Positions 1-13,700 of a DNA stretch of 64,000 bases are shown one piece after another; the stretch's first letter is position 1, and each line of letters starts with the position of its first letter. This DNA comes from Pegea sp. RAD2-039 (Eukaryota > Chordata > Thaliacea > Salpida > Salpidae): contig JAQGEQ010000299.1 in assembly GCA_034620365.1 (NCBI GenBank), positions 1,364,001 through 1,428,000 of the forward strand. Direction: 5' to 3'. A program made the position numbers and the translations under genes. The notes beneath the pieces are model-generated. The model made no database searches. It saw only the letters and a list, made by a program, of their open reading frames with translations, and had not been told where the DNA came from.

Positions 1-2890
1 AGGCATCACTTTCTGCTTCTTATTTTCTTAAAATTCAATTTTATTAGATGACAACTGATTTGAATCATCTGGATTAATCTTACTCACCAGGAGGAGAAAG
101 AGCATTCTGTGAGGAAACTGGAGCGCCAACTATGATAGAAACCAGTTAACAACTTACTGATTAGCTACAAGTGCCACTTACTCTGTTTATTCTTCTCTTC
201 AATTGAGATCACTGTACACAGTTGGTTTCGAATGTTCTGAATACTCTGCATGTGAATCGCGTGTCCTTCCTTACTCCAGTTATTATTTGATTTCCGGTTT
301 CTTATTTTGTTTCTACCAACAAACTCATATGAGGGAATTCCCCTCCACATCATCACCAACTTACTGTGTCAGCAGTTTGTAGCGTTTCGACACCTGATTA
401 TCGTTTCTACCAGGAAGCGATTTGGCGACTTTACTCCAACTAAAACCTCCCTGCTCTTTAACAAGACTCATGATCATTTCATCCTCTTCTTTCGTAAATG
501 GTCCTCTTGCTCTGTCCATCAAACAGTTGACGTATCTACAATCAATTGATGAAGCAGTTGAAGAGGGGGTCTTCTTCTCACCTCTCACGGATCTGGGCAT
601 CATTCCTACCCGGAAGGATGTTCATATCTCTGATCTTGGCCCACTGCTGTCCATATTGGACCACAGCTCGTATCAAGTTTGCATCTTCATTAGCATCCCA
701 TCTAGTTCATAAAATATCGATTAGATGAACACTAGAGGGCGCCGACGGCGTACTTGTCACGTCTGATGGCAGGGTCTAGAGATTTAGTCCATCTATGAAC
801 CAACTGAGAAGAACAGCGACCAGGAATATGACAAGCGATCTGCAAAAAGGTCTTGAAGACACAAAATCTACATCCAGGATCAACTCACTTGATTGTAAGG
901 AATCACATTCTTCACACGATATCTCTCGACGAGTGACGTCAACAAACGATCTTCTTCTGGAGTCCACGGCTGCTTCCTGTTAAAGAATGATCAACATCCG
1001 AAGACATGATCCTGATTTCTACCTCCGCATGTATCTGTTGTAGTATCGGCAACAATCCAACGCAGTTCTTCCTGGGACTTCCTTTGAAATCTTCACCCAA
1101 TTCAAATCCGGGGACTTTGTGATCGCTTCATGAAGATTCTGTGAAGAAGCTGATTAAGATGAGGATTAGGATCGGATAAGGATCACCTCAACATCTTTTG
1201 GACTGAATTTAGATTCTTTATTGATAGATGGGTGAAGACGATTCTGCCAGAATAATTTGCATGCAATTGCGGAGTGGGCTTTGTTCAGATGGATGTTGGC
1301 AATCGCGTTCCAATCGAACTCTTGAAAGCGGTTTGCGATTAGATCCTAAGAAGAGAAGATATAAAATCTTTAAAGATGTTTAGAGAGGCTTACTTCGACC
1401 CTTGGAACGTTGTTGAGCTTTGATTTGATTTGGTTAATCTTTTCTAATATTCTGTCAAAAAATACAATTGCGGATGAATATTTATTGGATCTATTTTCCG
1501 ACAAATCTTACTCAGCTTTTTCTGATGATTCGTAACTAGCTTGCAGATGCTCTAAATGAGATATCAAAGGAGTAGTAAACTTCTTTACTGCATCTTCTTT
1601 TACTCCTTCTGCAAGAGCTAAACACGAAATGAAATTGTTTTGTTTGTGGTTCATGAAAGAACCTTTTTGATGTTTTGGTGTAAATCGAAGAGCTGGAAGC
1701 ACCCAAGGATCATAACTAGCATTCATTAGCTGATTTCTAGTAACAATATCAGGATTAGATGGACCAAAACCATCGTCATCCTGGAAGAATACAAAGATTA
1801 AAGAACAAGGGTCTCAATTTGAGGATTTTACTTACACGAAACAAATGTTTGTAAGCAATTCTTTCATATTTTTTGGAAGGTGAAGGGTTTTCTAGTGGAT
1901 GTCTTTTTGCTACAGGAGCCATCACCTGGTAATAATCAGCAAATAACAAATTTGATGAAATAAAACAACTCTTAGTTTGAACTATTTCATAGAAAATATT
2001 AACAAAATATTTCAGTCTTATCAATTATCTGCATTTTTAAGAAAAAGTTTATTAAAATTTGGATTTATACCTGATTTTGGAGTTCTTGTAGTTTAAAAAC
2101 AGTGGACAGTAAGTTTGAAGCCTTTTCTTGGAGTTGTAGATTCAGATTTATAGCTTCTGAATTACCAATGATATCAAATTCCTCTTCTACCTTTAAGAGA
2201 TTATTAAAGATTAAAAGCTTATTAAAAACTCAAATTTATTAGAAGTGAAATAAGAATTTAATTAGGTTTACTAGTTTCAAATTAACAAAATTTTTATCAA
2301 ATTTTTAAACAATTTTAGCAAATTTTATTTCTGATATGGACTAACTTCATTTATTGCAGCATCAGCAGTACCAGGCTCCCCATGAGAGGAATGGGGAACA
2401 CCTTGTGAAAAGAGCTTGTTAGATTCAAGAAAAACATTTCAAAAAGTATAAAAATATAAACAAACTTGTATTTTCTGCATTTAAAACGTTTTCTAACCAT
2501 TTTCCAGCAAAATCTGTAAGAGCAACAATTTAAAACTTATAGATATAGTCTTATATAAAAAGAATAGTTTTCAAATTAGTTATTGTTATGGATTAGTCAT
2601 GGATAAACTGATAAATTAAATTCTAAAAACTTAAATTTATATGAACAGAAGTGTTTTTCATTGATAATTATATCATCAACTAACAGTCAAATGATGAGTG
2701 AACAAATATTAAACACTTCTATAGTAATTTATGAAAATGAAAGTCAAAAAATACCATCATCATCATCTTCTTCATCATCATCTTCTTCAACTTCTTGCAT
2801 GGCTAGAGCACTAGCTCCAAAGTTGATATCAAGATCTAAAGGGATGTCATTAATATCATCACCATTTAGCAAATTATCAATGTCATCCAT
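1..2890 (-). CDS. SNAPC4: snRNA-activating protein complex subunit 4 (SNAP190)-like, partial at 3' end
   Basis: Large Myb-repeat subunit of SNAPc, which binds the proximal sequence element of snRNA genes for Pol II and Pol III transcription in the nucleus. Fifteen exons are modelled on the minus strand: 2890-2755, 2513-2466, 2401-2346, 2190-2071, 1925-1836, 1780-1512, 1451-1394, 1345-1187, 1138-1023, 976-889, 839-754, 701-582, 535-365, 300-182 and a 19-nt exon 106-88. The gene then leaves the window. Phases agree at every junction, giving 551 codons so far. The start is the first ATG (MDDIDNLL) followed by an acidic E/D tract. A coiled region (NLQLQEKASNLLSTVFKLQE) and then successive Myb repeats follow the SNAPC4 order, including FWQNRLHPSINK, WTPEEDRLL, LVHRWTKSLDP, GRNDAQIRER and GPFTKEEDEMI. 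The acceptor of the 300-182 exon is weak and least certain. Family assignment rests on remembered vertebrate SNAPC4; another multi-Myb protein is unlikely given the matching inter-repeat segments. Confidence 0.86.
2755..2802 (-). repeat. GAT/GAA trinucleotide tract coding for an acidic run
   Basis: A near-pure GAT/GAA repeat in SNAPC4 exon 1 encodes a run of about 15 Asp/Glu residues ending at the exon donor. Acidic N-termini are usual in SNAPC4. As a coding microsatellite it is likely length-variable. Confidence 0.7.
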
Positions 2891-5800
2891 GATTACCAAC
2901 TTTCATTAAAACTAAAGATATACAAAATCAATAAAAACCTTTGAAAGTACAATTGATTATTATACATTTAGTGAAAATGATAAGTTATGTAAATAAAATA
3001 AGTATAAAATCTAATAGTGCCATTGAACTAAAGAATACATATTTTAGTAAATTGTTTACATAAATATGTTTATATAAATTTACATATAACGTTTAAATAG
3101 TTTACTGCTAAATTACTCAAATATTTATTCACAAAACTCAATCTGAAATAATATGTTTCTAGCAGATTTACTTTTATGAAACATGAAATTTTTGAAAATT
3201 TATTTAAATGTTCCAAAAATCGAATAAAAACTCATAATTAAATTCTAAATATCATGTTATATTTTTATTACAAGGGATGTAATAAGTATACAAGCTAGGA
3301 ATTTTTTTATTAATATAAATAATAAATAAGCTTTTTTATCAAAATTATAGAAACATTTTTCTAATATTAAAATTAACCACAAATACAAGATTTATAGCAC
3401 AGCATGTGCTATATAATTTAAATTGAATCTAAATTATTTAGATATATTTTCAAAATATGATTTAGTACAATACCAGCTAAGCTAATATAATTATAACAGT
3501 TTATGCTGTGCATTTAATACCCAAAATAATTTTAACAACTTGTTAGCACTGCCAATTATAGTCAAAAATAAGTAATAAATTACATAAGTTATAATTTAAA
3601 TTATTATAAATTATACTAATACAAACTTAAGTAAATAAGTATTTAACAACCTAATAATAATCTAATTTAAAAAAAATTCAAAAGAGATAAATATTGAGAC
3701 AAAAAAAAGACTTATGAACTTAAAATGATCTTACAGCGGCTAGGGTATTACTCAAAGCGTGCAAAATTTTATTGTCGAACCTTTTTATGATTTGGTCAAA
3801 ATGGCCATAATTTGACAAAAGTGCGAAAGAAGTTAAATCTAATAGAGTTGTCCAAAAATAAGCGAGGTACAAAGGTAATAACAATTAAGATAATTACGAA
3901 TAAATAATAAAGAAGGGTAAAGTGTCTACACAAATTTTTCAAACAAAGAAATTTCTAAGAGGCCTTAGCCAAACCTACCCAATTAGTCTTATGACACACC
4001 TGGTTAATCTCGCAGCATTAAATTATCCAGCTTAATCTAGAGCATTGTATTAATACCATAATTAGATAATAAGCTGTTAGAGTTATTATTATTAGGTCAA
4101 AAATTAAACTAACCGTCGCAATAAAGCTATCAATTTAATTCATTAGTTATATTCTTTCAGAAAATAGTTCTTGAAATTCTGATTCAAAATCACAGTAGGG
4201 ACTAAAAATCGGTTGTTACTGTCATGTCATTACACATAGCATGATTTTTGTTGTAGGCAACTTTTTTTAAAGTAATCATATCGTAGCTCTTGATTTTTAA
4301 ATGTTATAAGTCGCAAGTAAAAATCATGGCATAGGTTTTCTATTATTACCAACATATCATGAGAACTTTGAATAAGCATTCTTGTCTTTAGCCAGAATAT
4401 CATACATTTTTAAGTGATTTGAAAGAGAAACATTTTCCAATTGTAATGTAAAATAAGATACCTTTTGTGTAAAATGGTAAAATAATTTGATTTCGACAGG
4501 CAATACAAATATGACTTTTTAAGCATGACTGCTACAAAAGAGTTGCAAGGGAGAGAAAGTTGGAGGCTGTTAAATCGATGTTCAAGAAATAGACTAAAAA
4601 AAACGAGTGTAATGGTGAATCAGACATCATTAGGACATTTTAAAATGTATGTTATTCACGTCCTTTTATCTAATTATGTTCAGATGCAAAAAATATTGAA
4701 AAAGCTGTTATCGTTAAAATAAAAAAATATTGTTCTGAAAATATTAATTGAAAGCAAAAAAAAGTACAATGATGGGCAATAGAACACATTAAATAATCGA
4801 ATAATCGAATATATAACGATTTAATTAACAATTTTGAAAAATTGATGTACTACTTGGTGCTGCTTGAAATCATAAAGAGCTATGCTGATACGGAACAATT
4901 AGTTGCTTATATCAGGCTTGCAATGTTAGACTTTAAGATTTATACAAAGTTTTTATGTTACGTTCTTTATTTGGTTCAATAAAAGGAGTGTATGTATTCT
5001 TGAAATTTTCGATTAATTAACGAAGACCTTAAGCAATTTTTGCAAACTACATTCTACACAGTTTTGCCCTACTTTGACATAAGTGTCAATAATCAAAATC
5101 AACATCAAATGTTACATGAAGCAACTTTGTCACTTCAGTATTTTTTCATAAGTATTTGCTTACCTTTAGTGTTAATGTACTTCTGTAACTTTTGTTGCAA
5201 GCCTACAGCTCTAAGCTTTAACCTTTAATGGAGCTTGACTATCACACTCTAAGAAGTTAAGAACTGCTCTTGTGTGAACGGTTAATAAAAACTTCATTAT
5301 CTACTGAAAAAATAGTCTACCTACTTCTTAATCTAATGAATTTATAAAATTCTTGACTTAATTAGCTATTACAGAGTAGTTTATCTGGAGCTGATAAAAG
5401 ATATGTTACATAACTAGGTTTATGTTTAAACTAGTTTGGTTAAACATTATCTGGACTATATAAATAATTAGATTTTATTTGAGTTTTTGAAGTTTCAGCT
5501 TTCTTTGTCGTTAGAGTTACAATCGTATCACTTTTACTCAAGTTAAGATTTTTAGAGCTATTGGTTAAACTTCTTTGTTTCAAATATCTTTATAGAGATT
5601 ACTATCTAAATGTAAGTTGCTTCAATTAAAATATACTCATCTAGCAATCAGAAATTTATCAGTAAATAATGTTTCAATAAAATGATAGATCTTATTTAGT
5701 AAAAAATTAACAAGAGTCTTTTTGACGACATTTTACACGCAATCACTTACTTTACCGAAAGCCAACAATTCTTTATATATTTTTCAGAGTGTAGATAATT

Positions 5801-7719
5801 GTTTGCTATAAAAAATAATATTATTACTAAGTGTAAAATTCATGATTTAATTTAAAATAATTATAAAAATGTTTTATTTATATAAAATTAGATTCTTTTT
5901 TATGTTGTTTAGATATGAAAATCAAAAAACAATAATCAAAAAAGGACAAATTTCTGGATCCTTGTAGCTTTGGTAGATATTTATTAAATTAACGTTAGAA
6001 TAACCTAAATTTAACAACACATTTTCTTGTCATATCCCTCATTCCTATTCTTAGCTAAGTGCCATGTGTTACATCTTTTGCTTTCTGTATTTCTAACATA
6101 AAATATGTTATTTGTGAGAATGTGTGTTAGCGAAAGGCACTCTTTTCAGGCACCCTCGTTCGCATTTATTGTAATAAATAAATTATCTGTTTTACATTGT
6201 ATTTCTAATTTAATCCTAATTCTGTTGTCGTCGGTTTGTGAATTTATATTTTAATGCACATTTCTTAGACCCCTAATTTCTATCATCAATTTTTGCACAT
6301 AAAGTTTATTAGATATACATCTAATTATATTTGAATATTTTTGTTGTACTGAAAATTACTTGAGTTCTTTTCAAGCTGTATTTAAGTATATTTACAGCAT
6401 TCATATTAATAATGGTCCGTTATTTTTTATACCTTGTATTGTTTGTATTTGTAAAATATGTTTTAAAAATCTTTTTGTACCAAAACCAGTCGCTGCTATA
6501 AACTGTTTTTTTTTTATAAAATTCAAGTTTCAAGTTTTAAATCTATCTAATTTGTTCTTCTACAGCAAAAACAGTTTTATTATTTAACAGTTGTGATTTT
6601 TACAGTTTTAAACTTTTGTTGAATCAATTGGAAGTAATATAAAACTTTATTTTAATTAAACTTTTATATTATTATTAGCTATATTTGACTATTTTAAATT
6701 GTTTGATGTTATCTGACGTTGAACTAAAATAGCTAATATAAATCAATTTACATGTCTTATACTATCAATTTATGAATTATTGTTTACCTATGTCATTCAT
6801 CTGAATTATGATTTATGTTAAGAGCTGTCTTCTCACCCACTAGCTAAAATTAAAATTATTTACTAATAGCTACAATATTTGACTTATAGGAGCAATTAGC
6901 TTTATAATTTTTAACTTTTCAAAACTGACCAAATTTATTAAGTGGTTGAAAATGAAGAATTAGTTTAATTTTAATTTATTTATCATTTTTTATATCTTAA
7001 AACTCCCTAAGAATTCTTACATATCTAAAATTTATGTATTTCAAAGAATATATCAAATGTTTTTTAACCATTATCAATTTTGCCTTACATGATTCATTAA
7101 AAGAACTTTTTTTAACATTCTGTGTTTATAATACCTCTGTGTATATGTTGTTGTATTTTTGTAATCATTTTTTGTACTTTATTGCTATAAAGTAGTAAAT
7201 CTTATTTCCCTAAAATCTATGTATACTTTATTTTAATATCTAATTGTAAATATAATATACATGTTATTAGATGTATTTCATGTTCTTAAGGTTAAATTAG
7301 AATTATTAGTATATTCATTTTTGAAATATCAACTTTATGAATATAATAGACTTAAAATATCAGCAAGTAATTTAAAGTAACTCTTTAATAATGTGTTTTA
7401 ATAATATATTTTATATTTTTTATTTTGCTGTGTTATTACATTTAAAACTTATTTTTGGTCAATCTCTTTAATAATAGTTTTGAAGAGATTTATATTTTAA
7501 GTTATATATGAGTAAAGCAATAAAAATCAATCTAAAAATTATAATAGTTGTAGTATTTTGATAATTGCCTGATTGGTTTTAATCAGCTAGGGTTGTTTTT
7601 GCTACAAAAGTTTATTACTTTTAACCTTATCTGTTTTGTTGGCATATTTTAGTCTTATTCTTGTACATTGGTACTTTATCATATGGCCAGGAAAAGCATC
7701 CTTGCCAATTACTGATCCT
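2891..7719. other. AT-rich intergenic spacer between divergent SNAPC4 and TRIP12
   Basis: The two flanking genes are transcribed away from each other, so both promoters must lie here. I see no convincing coding exon; the short open frames have no recognisable domain. The only identified repeat is a LINE tail at 6061-6184. The sequence is mostly A/T runs with no CpG-island-like stretch. A possible acceptor (pyrimidine-rich stretch then CCAG at 7690) lies upstream of the TRIP12 ATG, so a 5' non-coding exon may also be here. Confidence 0.5.
6061..6184 (+). mobile_element. CR1/Jockey-like LINE 3' tail, truncated
   Basis: This stretch closely matches the 3' untranslated end of the LINE copies ending at 26660, 39240 and 57775. 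The shared order is CATGTGTTACATCTTTTGCT, then ATGTTATTTGTGAGAATG, then a CACCCTC block, then GCATTTATTGTAATAAATAAA. No coding part is retained, so it is a severely 5'-truncated insertion. Confidence 0.72.
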
Positions 7720-10700
7720 ATGTCAAAACGCTCAGCTACAAGTACTCACATTGTGGGGCTATATGAAAAATCAACCACTTCAAAAAATCAAGAACCATCT
7801 AATAAGATTAAAGAAAAAGCTAAGTTAGTTTCATTAGCTTTGAAAATTATATAAATAGAAGCTACTTTTTATGATTTCATTATGTAGATTCCAAGCTATA
7901 GACTTGATTCTTATGTATCATATATGATTTCATATAGGTTAAAATATTATTGTTATTTATTATAGAGGAGCATTATGGAATGATTAATGCTTTTATGTTT
8001 GTTTTCTTTGTTGAAAGTTTTTTTCAGCTTTATAAAATAATCCATTTGTTTTTTCAGTAAAATAGTATTAAGGAATATTTTCAGCTTTTTTAGGAGTACA
8101 TTTCTATTTAAATAGAAAATTTTTTCAATAATATAAAGATGTCATAAATTTGTTTTTCAGTTATTGTAATCATTTACGACCAAGACCAGTTAAACCTATC
8201 AACTATAAGTAAGTATAAATAGTTCATAATTATCATTTACTTTATAAAGATATAATTATGAATTTATTTGTTTGTAAAGTTGCTATGCATTTTATTGCTT
8301 CATCAAATAACTATTATAGTAATTACTGCATTTGATGAACAACTAACTTTTTACTGGACTTATATGTTATTAAGTTTGCTTTGGAAATTTTTAAAACTAT
8401 ATTTTTTATACTTTCATTACTTTTAGAGATACTCTGTACAGGGTCCACCAGCCTATAAAAGCATCTAGTAATCAACCTCCTATAAATACAGGTGAATACA
8501 ATTTTAGCTGAGAATTGATAAATTTTATTTAACAAAGTATATTAATAGTTTTTATATACATTTATTTTTAAGTAAATTGAAATATTTTTATATATTTCAG
8601 ATTCTAATTCAGCTGCTGGTTATAATTCATCTACTGGTGCACCTAAAAGACACTGTGCTGGTCTCAATCCTGACAAGTGAGATGTTTTTTATTTATATTA
8701 GCTACTTTGTGCTGGTTTCAATTTCTATCTAGAACTTGCTGTGAGAACTTAAATTAGAAAATGGATTTAAAAAGTTATAAATATTTATTAATTATTTATA
8801 CTCTGGTATTTTTCATTTTTTATCAGCTTCCGCAGAGAGGTCAGAAATTAATTTGATTGATAAACAATACTAAAATGTGAATTATTTCTAAACATAAGAA
8901 AATTTTAAGTTGTCTTTACTGTACTAAAATATGATGATGACTGGTACAAATAATTGTGTTTAATTGTTGCCATTCTTTATTTTTGCTTGATTCATAGAGA
9001 TTTTTTTAAAAACGATTTTTGTAGCACGGAATATACTGAGAAAGTAAAAACACAAAGCTCATCAAGCCATAGATCAAAAAAGGTTAGTTTTAGCATTAGC
9101 TCAAGTAGGCAAGCTTAGTAGTTAATAAGATTTTTTATTGATATTTTCTGACTTCATATTTGAATTTATTTTACAAATAATTAATAAACTTTTTATATTT
9201 TATTGAAAATTGCAAGATAATATTTTGATTATAATTTGAACTTTGTATATCACTTGAAAATTATTCAACAAATAAATTTGATGGTTTATATTATTAACTT
9301 TATTAGTTTTTAATTTATTTATTTTGTTTCTGTTTATTTATTTTGATACTAGTTACTATACACTAAATATTGTCCTGACATCAGTAACCTACTACTTTCA
9401 TCTTAAAACCTTATTTACTTTTTTGAAATTTATCTAACTAGAAATAAAACAGACTGTTTATATTATCAAACTATTTGCTTTAATAATTTAAGAATTGCTT
9501 TTATCAATATTAATATTAATTTTTTTCTATTTTGCTTGATTTTCTAACTGCTGATCACAATTTTATTTTTTGTAAATTTAATCTTGGTGATACTTTGATA
9601 GGCGAATACCTGGGGCCCATTTATTCAGCCTGTGCTATCTTCAGACTCAGAGGAAGATTGCATTGAAACTTCTACGGTTGGTTGAAGCAACACATATTTT
9701 TTAAATGTTTTTAAGTATCATTTGTCAATCTACTAGGTTATTAATAAGAGATCAAATATTTAATTTATTAAGTCTGAATGATTTGTGTAAACTATTTTCA
9801 CTACAAGTTGCTATGAAAGACAAATAGAGTTTTTGTGATTCTTATTTTTTGCAGAATAAAAGTATACTTGAAAGAGGAACAGCAAACAGTGTAAATCTGG
9901 CTTCTCGTGCTTCTAAAAAAGTAAGTCCAGCAATCAAACAGTAGTTAATACCTCAAAACTTTCTAAACAGGTTCCGGCTTCAAACTCTAACGACACCCCG
10001 ACAACTCCATCTGAATCTGGTTATCAATCTAAAGGTAATTTTCATTAACAAGCCAACTTTGATATAAATCAGTTTGTTTTTTGAGTTTCAACCAACTTAT
10101 TGATTAGTTTGAAACTGTTTTCATTCTTGCCAGTTTTAAATGCTGTTAAATGATCTATCAAATCAAAGCATTGTATTCATTTACAACATTTTAATAAACA
10201 GTATGGGTAAATGTGGTAAACAAGCTCTTGTGGTGTTGCTTAAAACATAATACTTTCTACAAATTTTTTGCTTCTTTGTTTTCGTGTCGAGATTAATTAG
10301 TGACTTATAGAAATATTCCCAATTTAATCTCTGTAGCTAATTTTTTGAAGAGTTGGGAAGATTTTGTAAAATAATTATGAATTATTAACATTTTAATTGA
10401 TAACTTGTCATCTGAGCTTTTTGATGTTGAGCGCTGAACAACATCACCAAAAACCTATCTACGATTTGTTTATTAACTTCAACATATTTTCTTTGCTTTG
10501 GTGTCACTTCAAAATTGTTAGTCAACATAAATAATTTGTTTATAAATCACAACCAGACAAGTTCTAAATGATTAAGTTGATTTTCATTTTCAACTTTAAT
10601 GTGTAGTTTAGTTTATTGCTTCTATAAAATGCTGTGTTTTTAGTATAATGCCCCCCCATTAAGTTTGTGCTTTTTTCTGTTTTTTATCACTCTATCGATT

Positions 10701-13700
10701 TTTACCAGTTTCTTTCTGCTTTTTATTTGTTTGTCTTTTTTATTAACTTGTTTTTATTCTACAAACGTTTCTATCTTTTAAAAATTTATTTTAATTTATG
10801 AAAAACTTGTTCAACCTTTTCTTCGTCGAAATGATTGGTTGTTTTTATCTCAGTATTTTGTTGCCCTCTCAAAATTGCGGTCAGCTTCTATCTATCATGT
10901 GAATCTGTTTTAAAAATGCAAATTAACTTTTTTTTATCTTAAATGTTGGTCCAGAATTTCTCTCAATTCTCTGCATTTATTTGTTTGGAGATTTATTAAC
11001 ATCTTCTTACAAACAACAGCTACTCGTTTCATCTATTAGTTCATGTTCAAAACCAACCACTACAATCTCAACCACCAAAACAGTCCTCTTGCTGCCGGCA
11101 CTTTTTTCTTTTTATACCAACTTATCATTTATTCTTCCAACTTTTGCCATCCCTTCTACTAACGTGTATTGCTTTCTTTCCTCATCAACTGCAGTATACG
11201 TCACTTGCAAGTAGTAGACCAGCTACAACCAGCAGTCAGCCTGATCGTAGGTAGCTGTCTCGCCGTTCCACAGAGCGTGCTTGTATGTTTTATAGATTTC
11301 TTGAGATTTTTTCCTGCAGATTTTGACAGTTTTGTCTTAACCAGTCTCAGTCTGTTCACCTGTTCAATTTTTCAAGTATTTTTAGTTTTAAGTCGGCTGC
11401 TTTTGTGTCTATCAATACCAAGTTTTATTTTTATTGAAATCTTTTTTTAGTCTAGTCAATGAGTGTGTTTGCTCTTTTTTTTTCTGGGTTGAAAAACAGT
11501 TATTTTTTTTTTCACTTGTTATGAAGGAATATCAATTATGTTTGAAGATATTTGAACATTTTTTTCTAATTATATTCCGCTGTATAACTCAGCAAGTTTT
11601 ATTTCCATTTTTCATCATTTGCATTTCCAAATTGTAAACATCTCAAAATTTGCCTCTACTAATACCTAATTATTTTCAGTAAAAGACTTTTGATGTTCTA
11701 CTTGACTATTTAACTTGGTGAATAGGATATCAATTGTATATAAACTATTTACATACATCTAAAATCTTATCAAGTTTGAATTTTTGCTTCGTTTTTACCT
11801 TATGTTACATAATCTGCTTTTCTTATATCAAAGAAGACTTAGCTTGGTTATTTTTAAGGTTGTTTGATACTTCATTGAGTATTTTGTTATAATGTGCAAT
11901 GATTAGATTGAAATGTTTGCATTTACACCTTTTCATCCTTATTTAAAAGGAACCAAATCCAAGAGAAAAAGAAGTTCAAAAACTTCAGAAGAAAAATTAT
12001 CTTTTCCATTTGGTAATTTCACAAAAGCAGCCGGTAAGCAAAAGTTTTAGCTCCTTGACTACTACTCGGATGCTGTAAACAGAAAATTTGATGCTGTTTG
12101 CTGTGAAGCCTCATTTCTCTGTTTTCATCTTTTAAGTTGTTGGTTGATTTTCGTTTGAATTTAGTTTTAAAAGCTTCAGGATAAGTTTGCCATTTTGCAA
12201 AATAGGTTTTTTGTGAAATTGGCTTATTTGATCTGCTTTTCCAACATGTTTCTACTCTTATTCTTCAATTTCTTTCATTTACTGTCATCTAGTTTACTGT
12301 AAAACTGTTTTGTAACTTACTTTGTATTTCTACTGATACTACATAAATAACCATTATTTTTATTAATGTATTCTCTCTTCTATCTCTTTATTTATTTACA
12401 TTTGTTTGTTTGTTAGGACTTTTCTTCGTTTAGTTGAATATTTTTTTGATTTTTTTCACTTCAATTAATTATGATGTTTTGTTATTTTATCAGCCCTTTT
12501 TTCTACTTAAAAAGCGATGCTTTGTTTTCAGCATAGGCTTTAACGCTTTTTGCAAACAATTTGAGCAGCCAGTAATTTTGTGAAGTGATATATGCGGTCT
12601 CCTTCTAATCTTTTAACTGCTACAAAACTACTTTTTCCTATCAACTTGTTATTTTTGAATAATTTTTTTGACCTTTTTTAATCACCTCATCTGTTAGTCT
12701 CAATTTGTTAAATAGTTTACAAAATGCCTATCATGATAAGAAATCACAACATTTTATGCAATATTCAAAGTTTAATCTAAGTGTAAATCAAGTCAGACAA
12801 CCAGACTGTAATAATATAAATTAGAAATGTTTGCTCTTCTAGCTAAAATGTCAATCAATTGATAAATTTTGTTCAATTACAGTAAAATACTTTAATAAAT
12901 CTATAATTGGCTAATTTGTAAATCAAGCGAGTTTCAAAACATTGTACAAATATGTTTGCAAATAACTGCTTGTGAAAATTGTATCTGCTTGGCGTAAAGT
13001 GTTTGTGACATACAGCGCTTAGGTCATTTTAAATCCATTTCTTTTCATACTCTAATATCGATTTCAAATCAAACCAGCGAATCTAAAAATGTCTAAACAA
13101 TTGATTGTATTGATCAATAAATGAAGCTAGACAAATCTTATTCATATGTTAGTATGTAAACCGAACAACTAGTAGAAGAAGACATGCGAATTAGTATCTC
13201 CAATATTTACATACCTCTTCTTGCTTCTTTTAAGCAAGCTGTCCTTTCACAACTTCTGTTTCAATCTGATTTTTCATATTTACAATAACTGCTTTGTTTC
13301 CTTTTTTCTTTTTTATCATTTTTCTAGTAATTGTGTTTTATGTCACTTTTGCCAATTTGTTGGTTTAATGTTACAAAAACTTTCAAATCATCTCCACTTG
13401 CAATCAGTTTAGAGCACTTTTATTTCACAACAACAATCACCCGGAAGCAAAATCCACTTCCTACTAACTCGCATTTTTAACTTGTTGTTTGATCAGGAAA
13501 AGGCAAAAAGTTCCCCCCACCACAAGATCAACCCGAAGATCTCTCTGTGAAGAGTAGAAACAAGAAGAAATCTTCTGCATCAGATTCTCATTCAACGACT
13601 GCTAGTGACAGTTTTACTTCAAGAGATCATACTTCTAGAACCACAACGGGGTCGTGTTCTAGCACCAGGTGGTAAGTACAACTGGTGCTTCATGGTGATG

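Noticed and set aside
4525-4722. 65-residue basic open frame in the SNAPC4-TRIP12 spacer
   Set aside because: No domain, no conserved neighbour, ordinary length for chance in this composition.
8827-8840. A tiny TRIP12 exon after the acceptor TTTTTATCAG
   Set aside because: Its donor (GTCAGA) is poor, and exon 8676 joins in phase directly to 9025; including it is unnecessary.
10981-11637. Series of long plus-strand open frames in the TRIP12 intron
   Set aside because: T-rich hydrophobic translations with no domain similarity; only the 52-nt exon-like piece has proper splice signals and phase.
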